A stretch of 64,000 bases of DNA from Leptospiraceae bacterium (GCA_024233835.1 JACKPC010000005.1:372001-436000), one strand, 5' to 3'. Shown: positions 25,795 through 34,377, numbered from the stretch's first letter. The notes: generated from the letters alone by a model not told the origin. A program made the numbers and translations.

Positions 25795-25822
25795 ACCATA
25801 CCCTGTAGGGTATATACGTCAA
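25795..25822 (-). promoter_or_regulatory. promoter with operator-like dyad for the RND gene
   Basis: Minus strand: -35 TTGACG (25817-25822), 16-bp spacer, -10 TATGGT (25795-25800). The spacer is filled by the inverted repeat ATACCC-TACA-GGGTAT (25798-25813). MerR-family activators bind dyads in this position and CsoR-type repressors bind similar ATACCC/GGGTAT arms. The ATG at 25788 falls at about the expected transcription start. Confidence 0.55.
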
Positions 25823-25839
25823 GAAGAAATTTTAAATAC

Positions 25840-27033
25840 TTAGCCTTTTACACAGAGTATCTGTTTCAATTCATATACGATTTCGACCAGTCCTGATTGA
25901 TTTTTCATTACTTCATCGATATTTTTGTAGGCAGAAGGAATTTCATCGATAACCCCACCATCCTTTCGACACTCTACTCCGAGAGTTTCTCTTTCCAGAT
26001 CGGCCCTCGAAAACCTGCGCTTTGCTTCCCCCCGGCTCATCCTCCTTCCGGCACCATGAGAAGCACTCTGAAAAGAATCCGGGTTTCCGAGTCCCCTTAC
26101 AATGAACGAACGGGCTCCCATAGAACCGGGAATGATCCCCATTTCTCCCGTACGGGCACTTATAGCTCCCTTTCTTGTGACAAGCAAATTTTCACCAAAA
26201 TGTATTTCTTCACTGACATAGTTATGATGACAGTGTATTTCTTCTTCGACTTCCATCTGCGGGAATAAGCTTTTCATAATTTTCTTATATAAGAAAAGCA
26301 TAGCTTTTCGGTTTAGAAGAGCATAGTCCTGTGCCCATTCGAGGTCTCTTCTATAGGCTCTCATCTCCTCCGTATTCTCTAAAAAAACAGCAAGGTCTTT
26401 ATCGGGTAATGACTGGTTATGAGCTAACTTTTTTGCCCTGCCTATATGGATTTCCGCGAGACTCTTACCAATATTCCTCGAACCCGAATGTAGCATTAAC
26501 CAGACAGTCTTTTCTGAATCAAGGCAGAGTTCGATAAAATGGTTTCCGCTTCCGAGAGTTCCGACTTGTTTCATCGCTTTTCCCTGTAATTCCTGCACCT
26601 TAGGATCCAGCTCTTTAAAAGCTCGAAAAAACTTTACAATTCTCTTATATTTGGAATCTCTTTTAAATACTTCATCAATAACCGGTGAATCATGTGCTTC
26701 GTGGCCGAGAGGAATCTTCGCTTCAATCCTCTGTCTGAGCTGAGATAAGGACTCAGGTAAATCAAAGGCCTTCAAATTGGTTTTGAGAGCTGCCATTCCA
26801 CAGCCTATATCCACACCTACAGCAGCCGGGCTTATCGCATCTTTCATGGCAATTACAGAACCAACAGTTGCACCTTTTCCGTAATGCACATCGGGCATAA
26901 CTGCCACATGATGAAAAACCCAGGGTAAAGCAGAAATATTTTTTAACTGCTGTAAAGCTTCTGACTCTACTTCTTCTGCTCTCGTCCAGAGTTTAATGGG
27001 AACATTCACACCTTTTACTTCAGAAATACACAT
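25840..27033 (-). CDS. rtcB: RtcB-type RNA-splicing ligase
   Basis: 397 residues. HHVAVMPDVHYGKGATVGSVIA, AAVGVDIGCGMAALKT (metal-binding Asp and Cys), GTLGSGNHFIELC (metal-binding His), LMLHSGSRNIG, HCHHNYVSEE and GSMGARSFIVRG are the RtcB motifs in order, ending with the usual nucleotide-binding region. It joins 2',3'-cyclic phosphate or 3'-phosphate RNA ends to 5'-OH ends using GTP and Mn2+. No archease or RtcA/RtcR gene adjoins. Intact. Confidence 0.95.
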   Translation of the reverse strand: MCISEVKGVNVPIKLWTRAEEVESEALQQLKNISALPWVFHHVAVMPDVHYGKGATVGSVIAMKDAISPAAVGVDIGCGMAALKTNLKAFDLPESLSQLRQRIEAKIPLGHEAHDSPVIDEVFKRDSKYKRIVKFFRAFKELDPKVQELQGKAMKQVGTLGSGNHFIELCLDSEKTVWLMLHSGSRNIGKSLAEIHIGRAKKLAHNQSLPDKDLAVFLENTEEMRAYRRDLEWAQDYALLNRKAMLFLYKKIMKSLFPQMEVEEEIHCHHNYVSEEIHFGENLLVTRKGAISARTGEMGIIPGSMGARSFIVRGLGNPDSFQSASHGAGRRMSRGEAKRRFSRADLERETLGVECRKDGGVIDEIPSAYKNIDEVMKNQSGLVEIVYELKQILCVKG

Positions 27034-27125
27034 AACATTTACCCATACTATTAGAGAATTTTAAATCATAATGGAAGCCTGTCAATCACAATTCTACTTA
27101 CGATAAAAAAGCAATTTTTAAGTAA

Positions 27126-28313
27126 TTACAATATCTCTTTTAACTTCTTTTTTAAGAAAACAGGAGAGATGTATTCTTGCTCCAGGCGATCTCTATTATC
27201 GAGGTAAGATAAATACTGCAAGATTTCTACTTCCTCAGTAGTTAAGTTTTTCGGAATATACTCTTTTTTTTGCCTGCTCTTATCTTCACTGTAATAATTC
27301 GGGAAACTATGAAAGGTTTCTGTATCCATACAAATAGACTCTATAGAAGGAATAGCTTCACGAAAAGCAGATAAAATAGAAAAGCCGGCTCTATCTATAT
27401 CTCCCCAGTAATAGACTTTCAAATTTTGTAAAAATGTAAGGTTCCTAATACGTTTTGCATGTAAATACCCATTTCCAAAAATACAAATAGAAGCCGGGAA
27501 ATCAGGAAAACTTAAGAAACTGGCAATGTTTTCTATAATGAATACTCTGGAAAAGTCAGGAGTATAATTTTCCAATTCTTCTATAGAAAAAGATCTATCC
27601 TGCAAGCTTTCACCAAATAATTTTCGTGCAATAATAGATTCTAATCTCCTTATACGAATAAGCGGATGCGGATTTAAAAAACCAAATCGAAGATAAAAAT
27701 CCTCTTCTTCTATATGTCTATACTTTTCCAATATACAATCAAATAAGCTATAAAACAAAGCTTTTCTTGTTTCTATAAACTTTGTGTGAATATCAGGTAT
27801 CTGCATTTCTCGAATATTCTTATTTCCTAAATTACTAACATTTTCTTTTACGAAAGAACAAATAGATAAAATTTCATCCCAATCCATTGAATGCTTCTTC
27901 AGCTCTTTCCAATGTTGCACAAGCCAGAATTGTAATTCAGGAAAGCTTGAACCTGTTTTTTGGATCAAGTTTATAAGCTGCGTATATTCATCCTGCTTTT
28001 CTATCAGTTTAAGCAAATCCTCTTTGGTATCGAAAAAAATTCCAACAGGCCTCTCCCAGATTCCTGAAGACTTGGATTTTTCACGCTTCCATTCAACCCG
28101 GTAACCAAAATCCTTTTCTTCCCCGGAATTTTCCCTGATTTCAAGAAGAATCTTCTCAACCTGAGCGAAATTTTCTTTCCGCTTTTTGGAGGTAATCGGA
28201 CTAAAACGAAGCCGAAGCGGAAACAGGTTCTCTCCCGAAAAATAAGTCGGGAAAAGTTTTGTTTCATATAACCTTAGAGCTTTTTTCTGAATGTTGTTAA
28301 ATGATAGATCCAT
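27126..28313 (-). CDS. orphan JetD-like (DUF3322/DUF2220) Wadjet nuclease
   Basis: 395 residues. The N-terminal DUF3322 part ends in REMQIPDIHTKFIETRKALF, the conserved IPG.DTKFIE-type motif. The C-terminal DUF2220 Toprim-like part has VFIIENIASFLSFP (Glu261), FGNGYLHAKRI and VYYWGDIDRAGFSILSAFRE (Asp305, Asp307), ending RLEQEYI. In Wadjet systems JetD cuts circular plasmid DNA held by the JetABC SMC complex. No jetA, jetB or jetC lies here: the upstream neighbour is an Rpn-type nuclease gene and the downstream one is rtcB. Catalytic residues are intact, so it may act alone or with distant partners. Confidence 0.8.
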   Translation of the reverse strand: MDLSFNNIQKKALRLYETKLFPTYFSGENLFPLRLRFSPITSKKRKENFAQVEKILLEIRENSGEEKDFGYRVEWKREKSKSSGIWERPVGIFFDTKEDLLKLIEKQDEYTQLINLIQKTGSSFPELQFWLVQHWKELKKHSMDWDEILSICSFVKENVSNLGNKNIREMQIPDIHTKFIETRKALFYSLFDCILEKYRHIEEEDFYLRFGFLNPHPLIRIRRLESIIARKLFGESLQDRSFSIEELENYTPDFSRVFIIENIASFLSFPDFPASICIFGNGYLHAKRIRNLTFLQNLKVYYWGDIDRAGFSILSAFREAIPSIESICMDTETFHSFPNYYSEDKSRQKKEYIPKNLTTEEVEILQYLSYLDNRDRLEQEYISPVFLKKKLKEIL

Positions 28314-28332
28314 AAAATAACGAGTAAGTAAC

Positions 28333-28355
28333 CCGGCCCTGGAGAACCGGTTCGG
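28333..28355. repeat. second palindrome family, copy 1
   Basis: CCCGGCCCTGGAGAACCGGTTCGG-like imperfect hairpin between the JetD-like and Rpn-like genes; the central (C)CTGGAGA is shared with copy 2. Confidence 0.6.
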
Positions 28356-28395
28356 AAAAAAAATACTTAAACTGATTTAGTTCTTTTCAATACTC

Positions 28396-29466
28396 TTATA
28401 ATCTCTCCAGCTCTTCTGGAGGTAAACCTGTTTTCTTACTCACTTCGGCTATCGGTAGGCCGGCAGACAAAAGGGTTCCGGCCAGTTCCAGAATCAGACA
28501 ATTCTTCTCCTTCAGAGCCTTATCCTTTTCTTCCAATACCTTTTTATTTTCTTCCAATACCTTTTTGTTTTCTTCCAATACCTTTTTGTTTTCTTCCAAT
28601 ATACCGCTGAGAAAAGCAATTGAATTGTCACGGTCTATTAGAGCTTTGATATATTCATCTTCCGCATACATCTTTTCTTCCATATCCGGGTTCTCAGATG
28701 CGGCTGCCTGCAAACGATGAATAACACGGTCAAAATGGCCAGGAAAAAATTTTCGGGTCAGGCGAAGCCGGTGTTCGTTCTCGTCTTCACGAGATGCCTG
28801 ATCGAATATCCTGAGCAGGGTATAGAGCTTTTTCTTGTATTCATCATTTGCATAGTCTTCTTCTTTGATACTCTGCAAATTAGGAACCTGCACCACCCAG
28901 ATATCATAGATCAGATTATCTATGAACTCATTCTGCCTCTGCAAATTTTTGTTCTTGAACACTCCTACCTTATCATGCTTCGTACGGATTAAGAGATCGT
29001 TTATTTCGTTTTCAATCCGAAAGTTCAATATAAAGATAGGAACAAGACGAATGGGGCTTTCGATTTCCCTTATCGCCTGGGTTCCCGGATCTACGATTTC
29101 CTGCTTTTGTTTCTTCTGGAAGTTTTTACTGATGTAACGCTTAAAACGAAAAATCTCATTGGGCTTACTCGCTTTCTGCAATTCTATCATAACAAGTTCT
29201 TCCTTGCCGTTCGGAAGCTCAATTTTCGCAGAAAAGTCGAGATGAAAAAGTCGTATGTCATCGTTGGTTTTCGGGTCTTTTAAAGGAATAGCCGAACCCT
29301 CTTTTTTCTCGGTCTTCGACTGGGTTTCGGGCTTTATACTGATGATTTTCTCGTTTATGAGAGTGGAAAGAATGATTTTCGCACTTTCCTCGTCCTCCAT
29401 GAGGTAGCGAAATACTACGTCGTAGATGGGGTTGGGAATTATAATGTATTCATCATCAGCGGCCAT
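28396..29466 (-). CDS. Rpn/PD-(D/E)XK nuclease-family protein
   Basis: 356 residues. The N-terminal PNPIYDVVFRYLMEDEESAKIILSTLI and the catalytic strand FHLDFSAKIELPNGKEELVMIELQKAS give the D...E-x-Q-K variant of the PD-(D/E)XK motif found in Rpn recombination-promoting nucleases (PF12784-like). The C-terminal third is a coiled coil with three exact copies of VLEENKK (21-bp direct repeats, about 28543-28605), followed by LPIAEVSKKTGLPPEELERL, a short helix-turn-helix-like tail typical of the family. Probably a DNA endonuclease. Confidence 0.8.
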   Translation of the reverse strand: MAADDEYIIIPNPIYDVVFRYLMEDEESAKIILSTLINEKIISIKPETQSKTEKKEGSAIPLKDPKTNDDIRLFHLDFSAKIELPNGKEELVMIELQKASKPNEIFRFKRYISKNFQKKQKQEIVDPGTQAIREIESPIRLVPIFILNFRIENEINDLLIRTKHDKVGVFKNKNLQRQNEFIDNLIYDIWVVQVPNLQSIKEEDYANDEYKKKLYTLLRIFDQASREDENEHRLRLTRKFFPGHFDRVIHRLQAAASENPDMEEKMYAEDEYIKALIDRDNSIAFLSGILEENKKVLEENKKVLEENKKVLEEKDKALKEKNCLILELAGTLLSAGLPIAEVSKKTGLPPEELERL

Positions 29467-29545
29467 TTTTCTCTCCGGAGACTATACTTAAGCACAAAAG
29501 ACCGTCTGTCAAGAGAAAATATATGCCCAACAACCCGGCCTATTT

Positions 29546-29567
29546 CCGACCCTGGAGAGCCGGTCGG
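29546..29567. repeat. second palindrome family, copy 2
   Basis: CCGACC-CTGGAGAG-CCGGTCGG hairpin just upstream of the Rpn-like gene, with CCCGGCC beside it. Confidence 0.6.
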
Positions 29568-29602
29568 CTGTCTTCCTACGGGAGGAAGTTTAGAATCCTA
29601 TT

Positions 29603-30105
29603 TTAAGAGAGTTCTAAATGTAGATAAGACTTGCCATCCATATCTCTCCAGCCTGTTTTAGAAAGTTCTAAAGCTTTCTTCTTAAGCCATGTTTCTGCTG
29701 TTCCGGTAGCGATAAGATAATCATGGTCGTTAAAACAAATTAAAAATTCTAATTTTTCATTTGTTAGGTAGAAATCATCAATATATGATTCTTCTAAAAA
29801 TCTAACAATAGATTGCTCTTCAGGAAATATATAAATATTCGGATCATCTGATTTTTCAAAAAAATGATAGTTTCTTTTCCTTCTAAGAAATCATCCAACC
29901 ATGCCCAGGCTTTAGAATCACGCACAGAAAAGATTTCATCAATATTTTTAAAATGTTCCCACAAATATCGATGCTTATTTCCTTCAAAGTAAGAATTTAT
30001 AATCTTTTCTCTGAAAAAGATAGATTGAAGCTGTGTCATATCCTCCATTCGATAACCGGTGGATTTTAATGCATCAACTAGTATTTCCTTCATTGAATTA
30101 ATCAT
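29603..30105 (-). pseudogene. frameshifted immunity-like gene
   Basis: The first 79 codons (MINSMKEILVDALKSTGYRMEDM...WAWLDDFLEGKETIIF) run to a T7 tract at about 29862. Adding one T there joins them to a second frame, FEKSDDPNIYIFPEEQSIVRFLEES...CFNDHDYLIATGTAETWLKKKALEL...LHLELS, ending at 29603. The restored product would be about 167 residues. It lies directly downstream of the type-47 toxin remnant, as an immunity gene would. The indel could be mutation, phase variation or a homopolymer sequencing error. Confidence 0.65.
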
Positions 30106-30132
30106 TTACTTCTCTAAAAAAAGGAACACAAT

Positions 30133-30420
30133 CTAAGAATATATGACCCCTTTGTTTACTACCTTTTTCCCTTTTGTTTTATAGCCTATGTGAAAAACAT
30201 CCGGGCCATTATATTTATGGGGAGCATCAATACTTACTTCTGTCCCAAAAGGACCTTTCCACTCTACAACAAATGTCTTCCCATTAATATCTTTCGCCCA
30301 TTCTTTTGCCTGAAAAGACTCAACAGGCACACCTGTTTTTTTCAAATGCCAGCTTTAAAGCTTCTACAAATGGAACATCGGTTCCACGCAGGATTATAGA
30401 AATCTTTTTATATTCAGATT
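30133..30420 (-). pseudogene. remnant of polymorphic toxin type 47 domain
   Basis: The 3' part reads TGVPVESFQAKEWAKDINGKTFVVEWKGPFGTEVSIDAPHKYNGPDVFHIGYKTKGKK, matching the Ntox47-type C-terminal toxin domain as I recall it. The 5' part ILRGTDVPFVEALKLAFEK is in a different frame and joins at an A6 tract near 30340, so another homopolymer frameshift is present. No delivery domain remains upstream. Together with the frameshifted downstream gene this looks like a decayed or mis-sequenced toxin-immunity cassette. Confidence 0.6.
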
Positions 30421-30550
30421 TACTTTTATTTGAATGCCTGTATGTCTTTATAGTTAAGTAAGTAGATGCTAATATTCAGTAAGACATAAAGTCCTAATAG
30501 GATAAAGGTATATTGGATAGTTTTTTTAGCAAAGTCTTCTTTTTGGATTA

Positions 30551-31183
30551 TTATATTTTAGCTATTTTATTTATATAGCTTAGGTTAGAATTCACTTCCA
30601 TATCTATACTTAACTCTAATGCTTCAAAGGTATATTTCCCAATCCCCTTTCCTTTTCCTTTTCCTTCAAAAAGACGATTAATAGTTTTATTTCTAATAAA
30701 TCCATTATTGGAATAAAGATTCGTAGACTGGAATATATTCATTTCCCGGTAAGATAAGAATGAATTGAGCTTAAATATTTTAAGTATTTCCATGTAATCA
30801 GATACAAGGTCAATCGAATTAAATACCAATATCCTTGTTATTTTTTTGCTTTTTGAATAATTTATTATATTTTGAATTGATGATAGTGTATGTATTATCT
30901 TAAAATGATACATACCATTGATCAATGAGTGCAAACGCTCAAATCGGCATTTATACTTGTTATGAAAATTGTCTGTTATGTCTTCTGGATAAATGCAGGG
31001 ATACGTATTTATAAAATTTTTTGCAATTTTTATATGATAAGTATAAAATCGTTTTGTTGGAGAATTGATAGCATTTATCTCATCCTCCTTGATAGATGCA
31101 CAATAGGAATCTATGTCTAAGTCCCGGTTTAATTCCTGCAAGAAAATTACAATTTTTCCTTCTATTTCTGAAAGTAGTTCCAT
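30551..31183 (-). CDS. hypothetical protein
   Basis: 210 residues, asparagine- and isoleucine-rich, no signal peptide. A central segment (TRILVFNSIDLVSDYMEILKIFKLNSFLSYREMNIF) and a GKGKGKGIGKYTFEALELSID stretch stand out. It follows the next gene upstream by 3 bases, so the two form an operon. Strong AT bias fits horizontally acquired or toxin-cassette DNA. No family recognised. Confidence 0.6.
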   Translation of the reverse strand: MELLSEIEGKIVIFLQELNRDLDIDSYCASIKEDEINAINSPTKRFYTYHIKIAKNFINTYPCIYPEDITDNFHNKYKCRFERLHSLINGMYHFKIIHTLSSIQNIINYSKSKKITRILVFNSIDLVSDYMEILKIFKLNSFLSYREMNIFQSTNLYSNNGFIRNKTINRLFEGKGKGKGIGKYTFEALELSIDMEVNSNLSYINKIAKI

Positions 31184-31186
31184 TCG

Positions 31187-31549
31187 TCACTTCTTGAATA
31201 TTGAAATAATCATATGTATTATAGACTTTGAAAATACAGATTTATCTTTATACTCCTGGAATTCATTTTTAACCTCTTTAAATCCATTAGAAGCTATATT
31301 AATATCATCAGGACTTTGTGATTTATCAACTCTCCATGTCTCTCCTAAACCAACTCCTTTATACACTTCCAAATGAACACTGGAATAATTAATGTTTTCT
31401 GAATCTTTCACTTTTCTGTCTAAAGTATCTGTCATTTCTTTATTTGTTTTAGAAAACCTTCTCCTAACTTTTTTATAGATTTCCTCTTCCTTTGCTTTAT
31501 CCGTCAGATAATCATCTCTATTAAACAGTTCCACAGAATTCTCCTTCAA
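31187..31549 (-). CDS. hypothetical protein, first gene of a two-gene unit
   Basis: 120 residues, highly charged in the first half (NRDDYLTDKAKEEEIYKKVRRRFSKTNKEMTDTLDRKV), with a short hydrophobic C-terminus (SIIHMIISIFKK). GAAGGAGAA precedes the ATG. It could be the residue of a larger toxin precursor or a partner of the next gene; nothing decides this. Confidence 0.55.
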   Translation of the reverse strand: MKENSVELFNRDDYLTDKAKEEEIYKKVRRRFSKTNKEMTDTLDRKVKDSENINYSSVHLEVYKGVGLGETWRVDKSQSPDDINIASNGFKEVKNEFQEYKDKSVFSKSIIHMIISIFKK

Positions 31550-31651
31550 TGCTTAATATATGATTTCAGATTTACTTCTTTTCAAAAAAATGTCCAGCTT
31601 TTTTTATTTATTTTATTTTCCTTTCTTTCCCGGTCTAATCCCGGCCAATTT

Positions 31652-31673
31652 GACCGGCCCTGAAGGACCGGTC
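31652..31673. repeat. second palindrome family, copy 3
   Basis: GACCGG-CCCTGAAGGA-CCGGTC, with additional CCCGGT/CCCGGCC/GGTCGG fragments around it. Lies downstream of the MORN gene and could act as its terminator, but lacks a T-tract. Confidence 0.65.
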
Positions 31674-31691
31674 TGAGGTCGGTCTGATGGC

Positions 31692-32315
31692 TTATCCATT
31701 ATCCTTTGAAAACTGTCCTTCTCTCCACTTGCCTTGAAAGATTAACTTCCCTGTCTTATCTTTCAATATTCCCTCCCCGTGACGCTTGCCATCTTTCCAT
31801 TCCCCGATATACTTGCTGCCGTCATCGTAAATGTAGATTCCTTCTCCTTCGTAGATAGTCCCGTTTTTATAGATTCCCTTCATTTCCCTGCCTCCGGGCA
31901 GGGTAACAATTCCCTCACCCTCCGGTTCTCCGTTTTTCCACATACCTGTGTAGCGGGTTTGGTCATTCCAGGTGTAGATGCCCTTTCCCCATTTCTTATC
32001 TTTATGAAAGAAGCCGCTGTAGGTTTCCCCGCCGGGGTAGCTGTAGGTGCCGAAGCCCTGCTTTTTTCCTTTGTGCCAGCTACCTTCGTAGCGATTGCCC
32101 TTAGCATCGGCAAACGTACCAAATCCGTGCTGTAGCCCGTCTTTGAATTCACCTGTATAGCGAAGTCCTTTCGTGAATTCTAAAATTCCCCTGCCGTTCT
32201 TGCAGTCACCCTGCACGCAGTTCCCTTTCGGGTTTTGCAATACTACCGCAAGGATAAATATGGCTCCCGACAGAAGGGATAATATAAGAATTATCTTATG
32301 GAAACGTTTTTTCAT
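31692..32315 (-). CDS. MORN-repeat exported or membrane-anchored protein
   Basis: 207 residues. An N-terminal helix (IILILSLLSGAIFILAVVL) is followed by seven or eight MORN repeats (YTGEFKDGLQHGFGTFADAKGNRYEGSWHKGKKQGFG... and so on). MORN repeats form an extended beta structure that binds lipids or proteins. The helix lacks a clear cleavage site or lipobox, so anchoring in the inner membrane facing the periplasm is likely. Single gene. Confidence 0.85.
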   Translation of the reverse strand: MKKRFHKIILILSLLSGAIFILAVVLQNPKGNCVQGDCKNGRGILEFTKGLRYTGEFKDGLQHGFGTFADAKGNRYEGSWHKGKKQGFGTYSYPGGETYSGFFHKDKKWGKGIYTWNDQTRYTGMWKNGEPEGEGIVTLPGGREMKGIYKNGTIYEGEGIYIYDDGSKYIGEWKDGKRHGEGILKDKTGKLIFQGKWREGQFSKDNG

Positions 32316-32359
32316 GTTTTATATTTTCCCCGAGCCGGATAAATTTTCACACTGCCTTT

Positions 32360-32383
32360 GACCGATGGTTTAAACCACCGGTC
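32360..32383. repeat. second palindrome family, copy 4
   Basis: GACCG(A)TGGTTTAAACCACCGGTC: arms GACCG/CGGTC around a TGGTTTAAACCA dyad. Near the left boundary of the prophage. Confidence 0.6.
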
Positions 32384-32401
32384 AGGAGAACAGTCCATTA
32401 C

Positions 32402-32527
32402 CTAAAAATAATCTCCCCATTCCCAGAAGAAAAATATCTTACGGAGGATATTACGGTTTTGGATTTCTTCCTCTCTATCTTTCACTTTTTTTTCTTCCTG
32501 TATAAACCAGCAATAATTTTCGGCCAT
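32402..32527 (-). CDS. possible 41-residue phage-end gene
   Basis: A frame MAENYCWFIQEEKKVKDREEEIQNRN...WEWGDYF downstream of the tail-fibre gene. Charged and plausible as a small gene, but no clear ribosome site and no homologue in memory. The rest of 32384-32646 holds no other candidate; the prophage right end should lie here. Confidence 0.25.
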   Translation of the reverse strand: MAENYCWFIQEEKKVKDREEEIQNRNILRKIFFFWEWGDYF

Positions 32528-32646
32528 AACAGAATTAACCAAACTGCAATTTTACCCAATTTTCATTGTAATTAAAGCGTTTTTTGTTACTACATTACCT
32601 GCTATTTTTCCTTTATTACCAAGCCTGCGAAGTATCAAAGCTTCTC

Positions 32647-33750
32647 CTAATTGTGCGAGATAAATATCAAACACCTACACCAATATCCTCCTAGGACAGT
32701 GCATTCAGCTTCAACCCTATCTGGAAAAAATCTGACATATAAGTTCCCGCCTTGCAATAACCCATTAACATACCCTTTACTAAAAATGTGGTCGTTATTG
32801 TTTGCAATATAGTATCCAGTTACATCCATTGCGAATACAATACCACCTGTAATGTGGTGATTTTGTGGGGGATAGTATATGTTGTCTGGAAGGCCCTCAG
32901 CCCAACTCCATAACTCACTTGATTTCCCGGCTTCAAAGGCATGAGTATGTCCAGAATCAGCCTTCCCGTTGATAGCATTTTGCAAACTCACATCAGCCTG
33001 GCTGCGAGCCTGGGCTTCTGAGGTGATGGCATTTTGTAAACTCGTATCAGCCTGGCTGCGAGTCTGTGCTTCGGAGGTGATTGCATTTTGCAGGTTTGTA
33101 TCGGCCTGGCTACGTGTTTGTGCTTCGGAGGTAATTGCATTTTGCAGGCTATTCTGTGCATTGGTTCTGGCAGTTTCTTCCGCTTCCAGTTGGGCATCAA
33201 TACGATTCAAAACAGCTACTAAATCCAATGCCTCTTTGGGAATTGCCGATTGAATACGGCTTCGGATGAGTTGTAAATCTCCCAGTCTATTTTTGAATTT
33301 TCTGGCATCCGTTATAGTGCAATTACTACCCAATCGGCTGATTCCGGCTATGGCTATATCGCCTGTAGACAAACTATCTGTGAATAAAAGTTCATAGGAG
33401 TTTTCCCGTCGTTTCACTGCATACCCACTGGAATCTACTTTCGATGGGTCAACCACTTCATTGAATTTATGCCGTAAAACTAAAATAGTATCTGTATTTT
33501 CCGGAGCATTCAGTTGTATTTCCGGACTCTCAATTCGCTGGCCATATTCATTGTAGGCAAGAATTCCAGTGATCTGAATAAAACCACTAAACTCGTCTAA
33601 TATGGAAACTTCCCCTCCATACACAATTCCGTGAGCGAAATTTTCAGTATCTCGATTTCTTATTTCCTCGGAAATCGAATTTTGCTCATACTGGTAATCT
33701 TCCTGATAAACTCTTTTTCCGTTAGCCGGCCAAATAACTCCCTTTAACAT
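32647..33750 (-). CDS. tail-fibre-like protein with 17-residue tandem repeats
   Basis: 367 residues. N-terminal module MLKGVIWPANGKRVYQEDYQYEQNSISEEIRNRDTENFAHGIVYGG attaches to the baseplate. Residues about 200-265 carry four near-identical 17-residue repeats (SLQNAITSEAQTRSQAD, 51-bp DNA units at about 32970-33170), predicted triple coiled coil. The C-terminal head (KADSGHTHAFEAG...) is probably the receptor-binding tip. Last structural gene of the late operon. Confidence 0.75.
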   Translation of the reverse strand: MLKGVIWPANGKRVYQEDYQYEQNSISEEIRNRDTENFAHGIVYGGEVSILDEFSGFIQITGILAYNEYGQRIESPEIQLNAPENTDTILVLRHKFNEVVDPSKVDSSGYAVKRRENSYELLFTDSLSTGDIAIAGISRLGSNCTITDARKFKNRLGDLQLIRSRIQSAIPKEALDLVAVLNRIDAQLEAEETARTNAQNSLQNAITSEAQTRSQADTNLQNAITSEAQTRSQADTSLQNAITSEAQARSQADVSLQNAINGKADSGHTHAFEAGKSSELWSWAEGLPDNIYYPPQNHHITGGIVFAMDVTGYYIANNNDHIFSKGYVNGLLQGGNLYVRFFPDRVEAECTVLGGYWCRCLIFISHN

Positions 33751-33759
33751 ATCAAACCT

Positions 33760-34377
33760 CTAATAAACTCTATAATATTGTTTTTCTCCAAACGGGCCCG
33801 CATCCAGTCTGGGTTCATAAATATCTGTCGGTTCTTCTGATACCTCCCAGACCTCCGGATAATTTCCCCCTATAGTAATTGTGTCAATCGCACGCTTTAA
33901 GAGTTCACGTTTAACCGTAGTTGTCTTTGGAATATATATTCTATACGCATGATGTGCATAGTCCCGTGTGGCAATAGTTGAACCCATAATCCAGTTATCA
34001 TAATTGTTATAAACCTCTAAAACCTCTACCTCCTCACTGCCACATTCCAGAATACTAATGCAGATAGAGCGAACATTGGCAATCGTTCCAGGCTTTCGTC
34101 TGTATGATAATGTAAATCGAATCCTGTCTTTATAGGCTGTATCTGATTCCTCTACTAAGCGAGAAATTCTATAGCGAGCTCCCCACAAATCCAGTCCCCT
34201 GCCGGAGGATGTATCAAAAAACAGGTTGGATAATAACCAGCTAATTTTCTCATTTCGGCTTTTGATAACTTCTAAAAACGCGGATAAAGCTCTATACCAT
34301 ATCCCGTCTTGTCCGGTTTCCCGGATGCGTTTTCTCTGATTTAACCATACTAAAGAATCAAAATCAAATAATTGCAT
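33760..34377 (-). CDS. Mu gp48-like tail protein (DUF2313-like)
   Basis: 205 residues from ATG 34377. YSFRYRRKPGTIANVRSIC and GGNYPEVWEV-type motifs, and position between gp47-like and fibre genes, match the tail protein I/gp48 family that forms the tip of the baseplate wedge. Overlaps the previous gene slightly. Call is mainly by synteny and size. Confidence 0.7.
   Translation of the reverse strand: MQLFDFDSLVWLNQRKRIRETGQDGIWYRALSAFLEVIKSRNEKISWLLSNLFFDTSSGRGLDLWGARYRISRLVEESDTAYKDRIRFTLSYRRKPGTIANVRSICISILECGSEEVEVLEVYNNYDNWIMGSTIATRDYAHHAYRIYIPKTTTVKRELLKRAIDTITIGGNYPEVWEVSEEPTDIYEPRLDAGPFGEKQYYRVY

Noticed and set aside
27126..29466. A complete Wadjet defence operon
   Set aside because: Only the JetD-like gene is present; the upstream gene is an Rpn-type nuclease and no SMC-like or JetA/JetB gene occurs nearby.
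30480..30550. Hydrophobic 42-codon stretch (QYTFILLGLYVLLNISIYLL) upstream of the toxin remnant
   Set aside because: No usable start codon and a stop immediately before it; probably a remnant of the toxin precursor region.
32384..32646. Exact right end of the Mu-like prophage
   Set aside because: Several TG/CA candidates and AATTTT-rich motifs exist, but without the other end or a 5-bp target duplication none can be chosen.
32969..33253. Plus-strand open frame over the tail-fibre repeats
   Set aside because: Periodic antisense of the 51-bp repeats; no start signals and no family.
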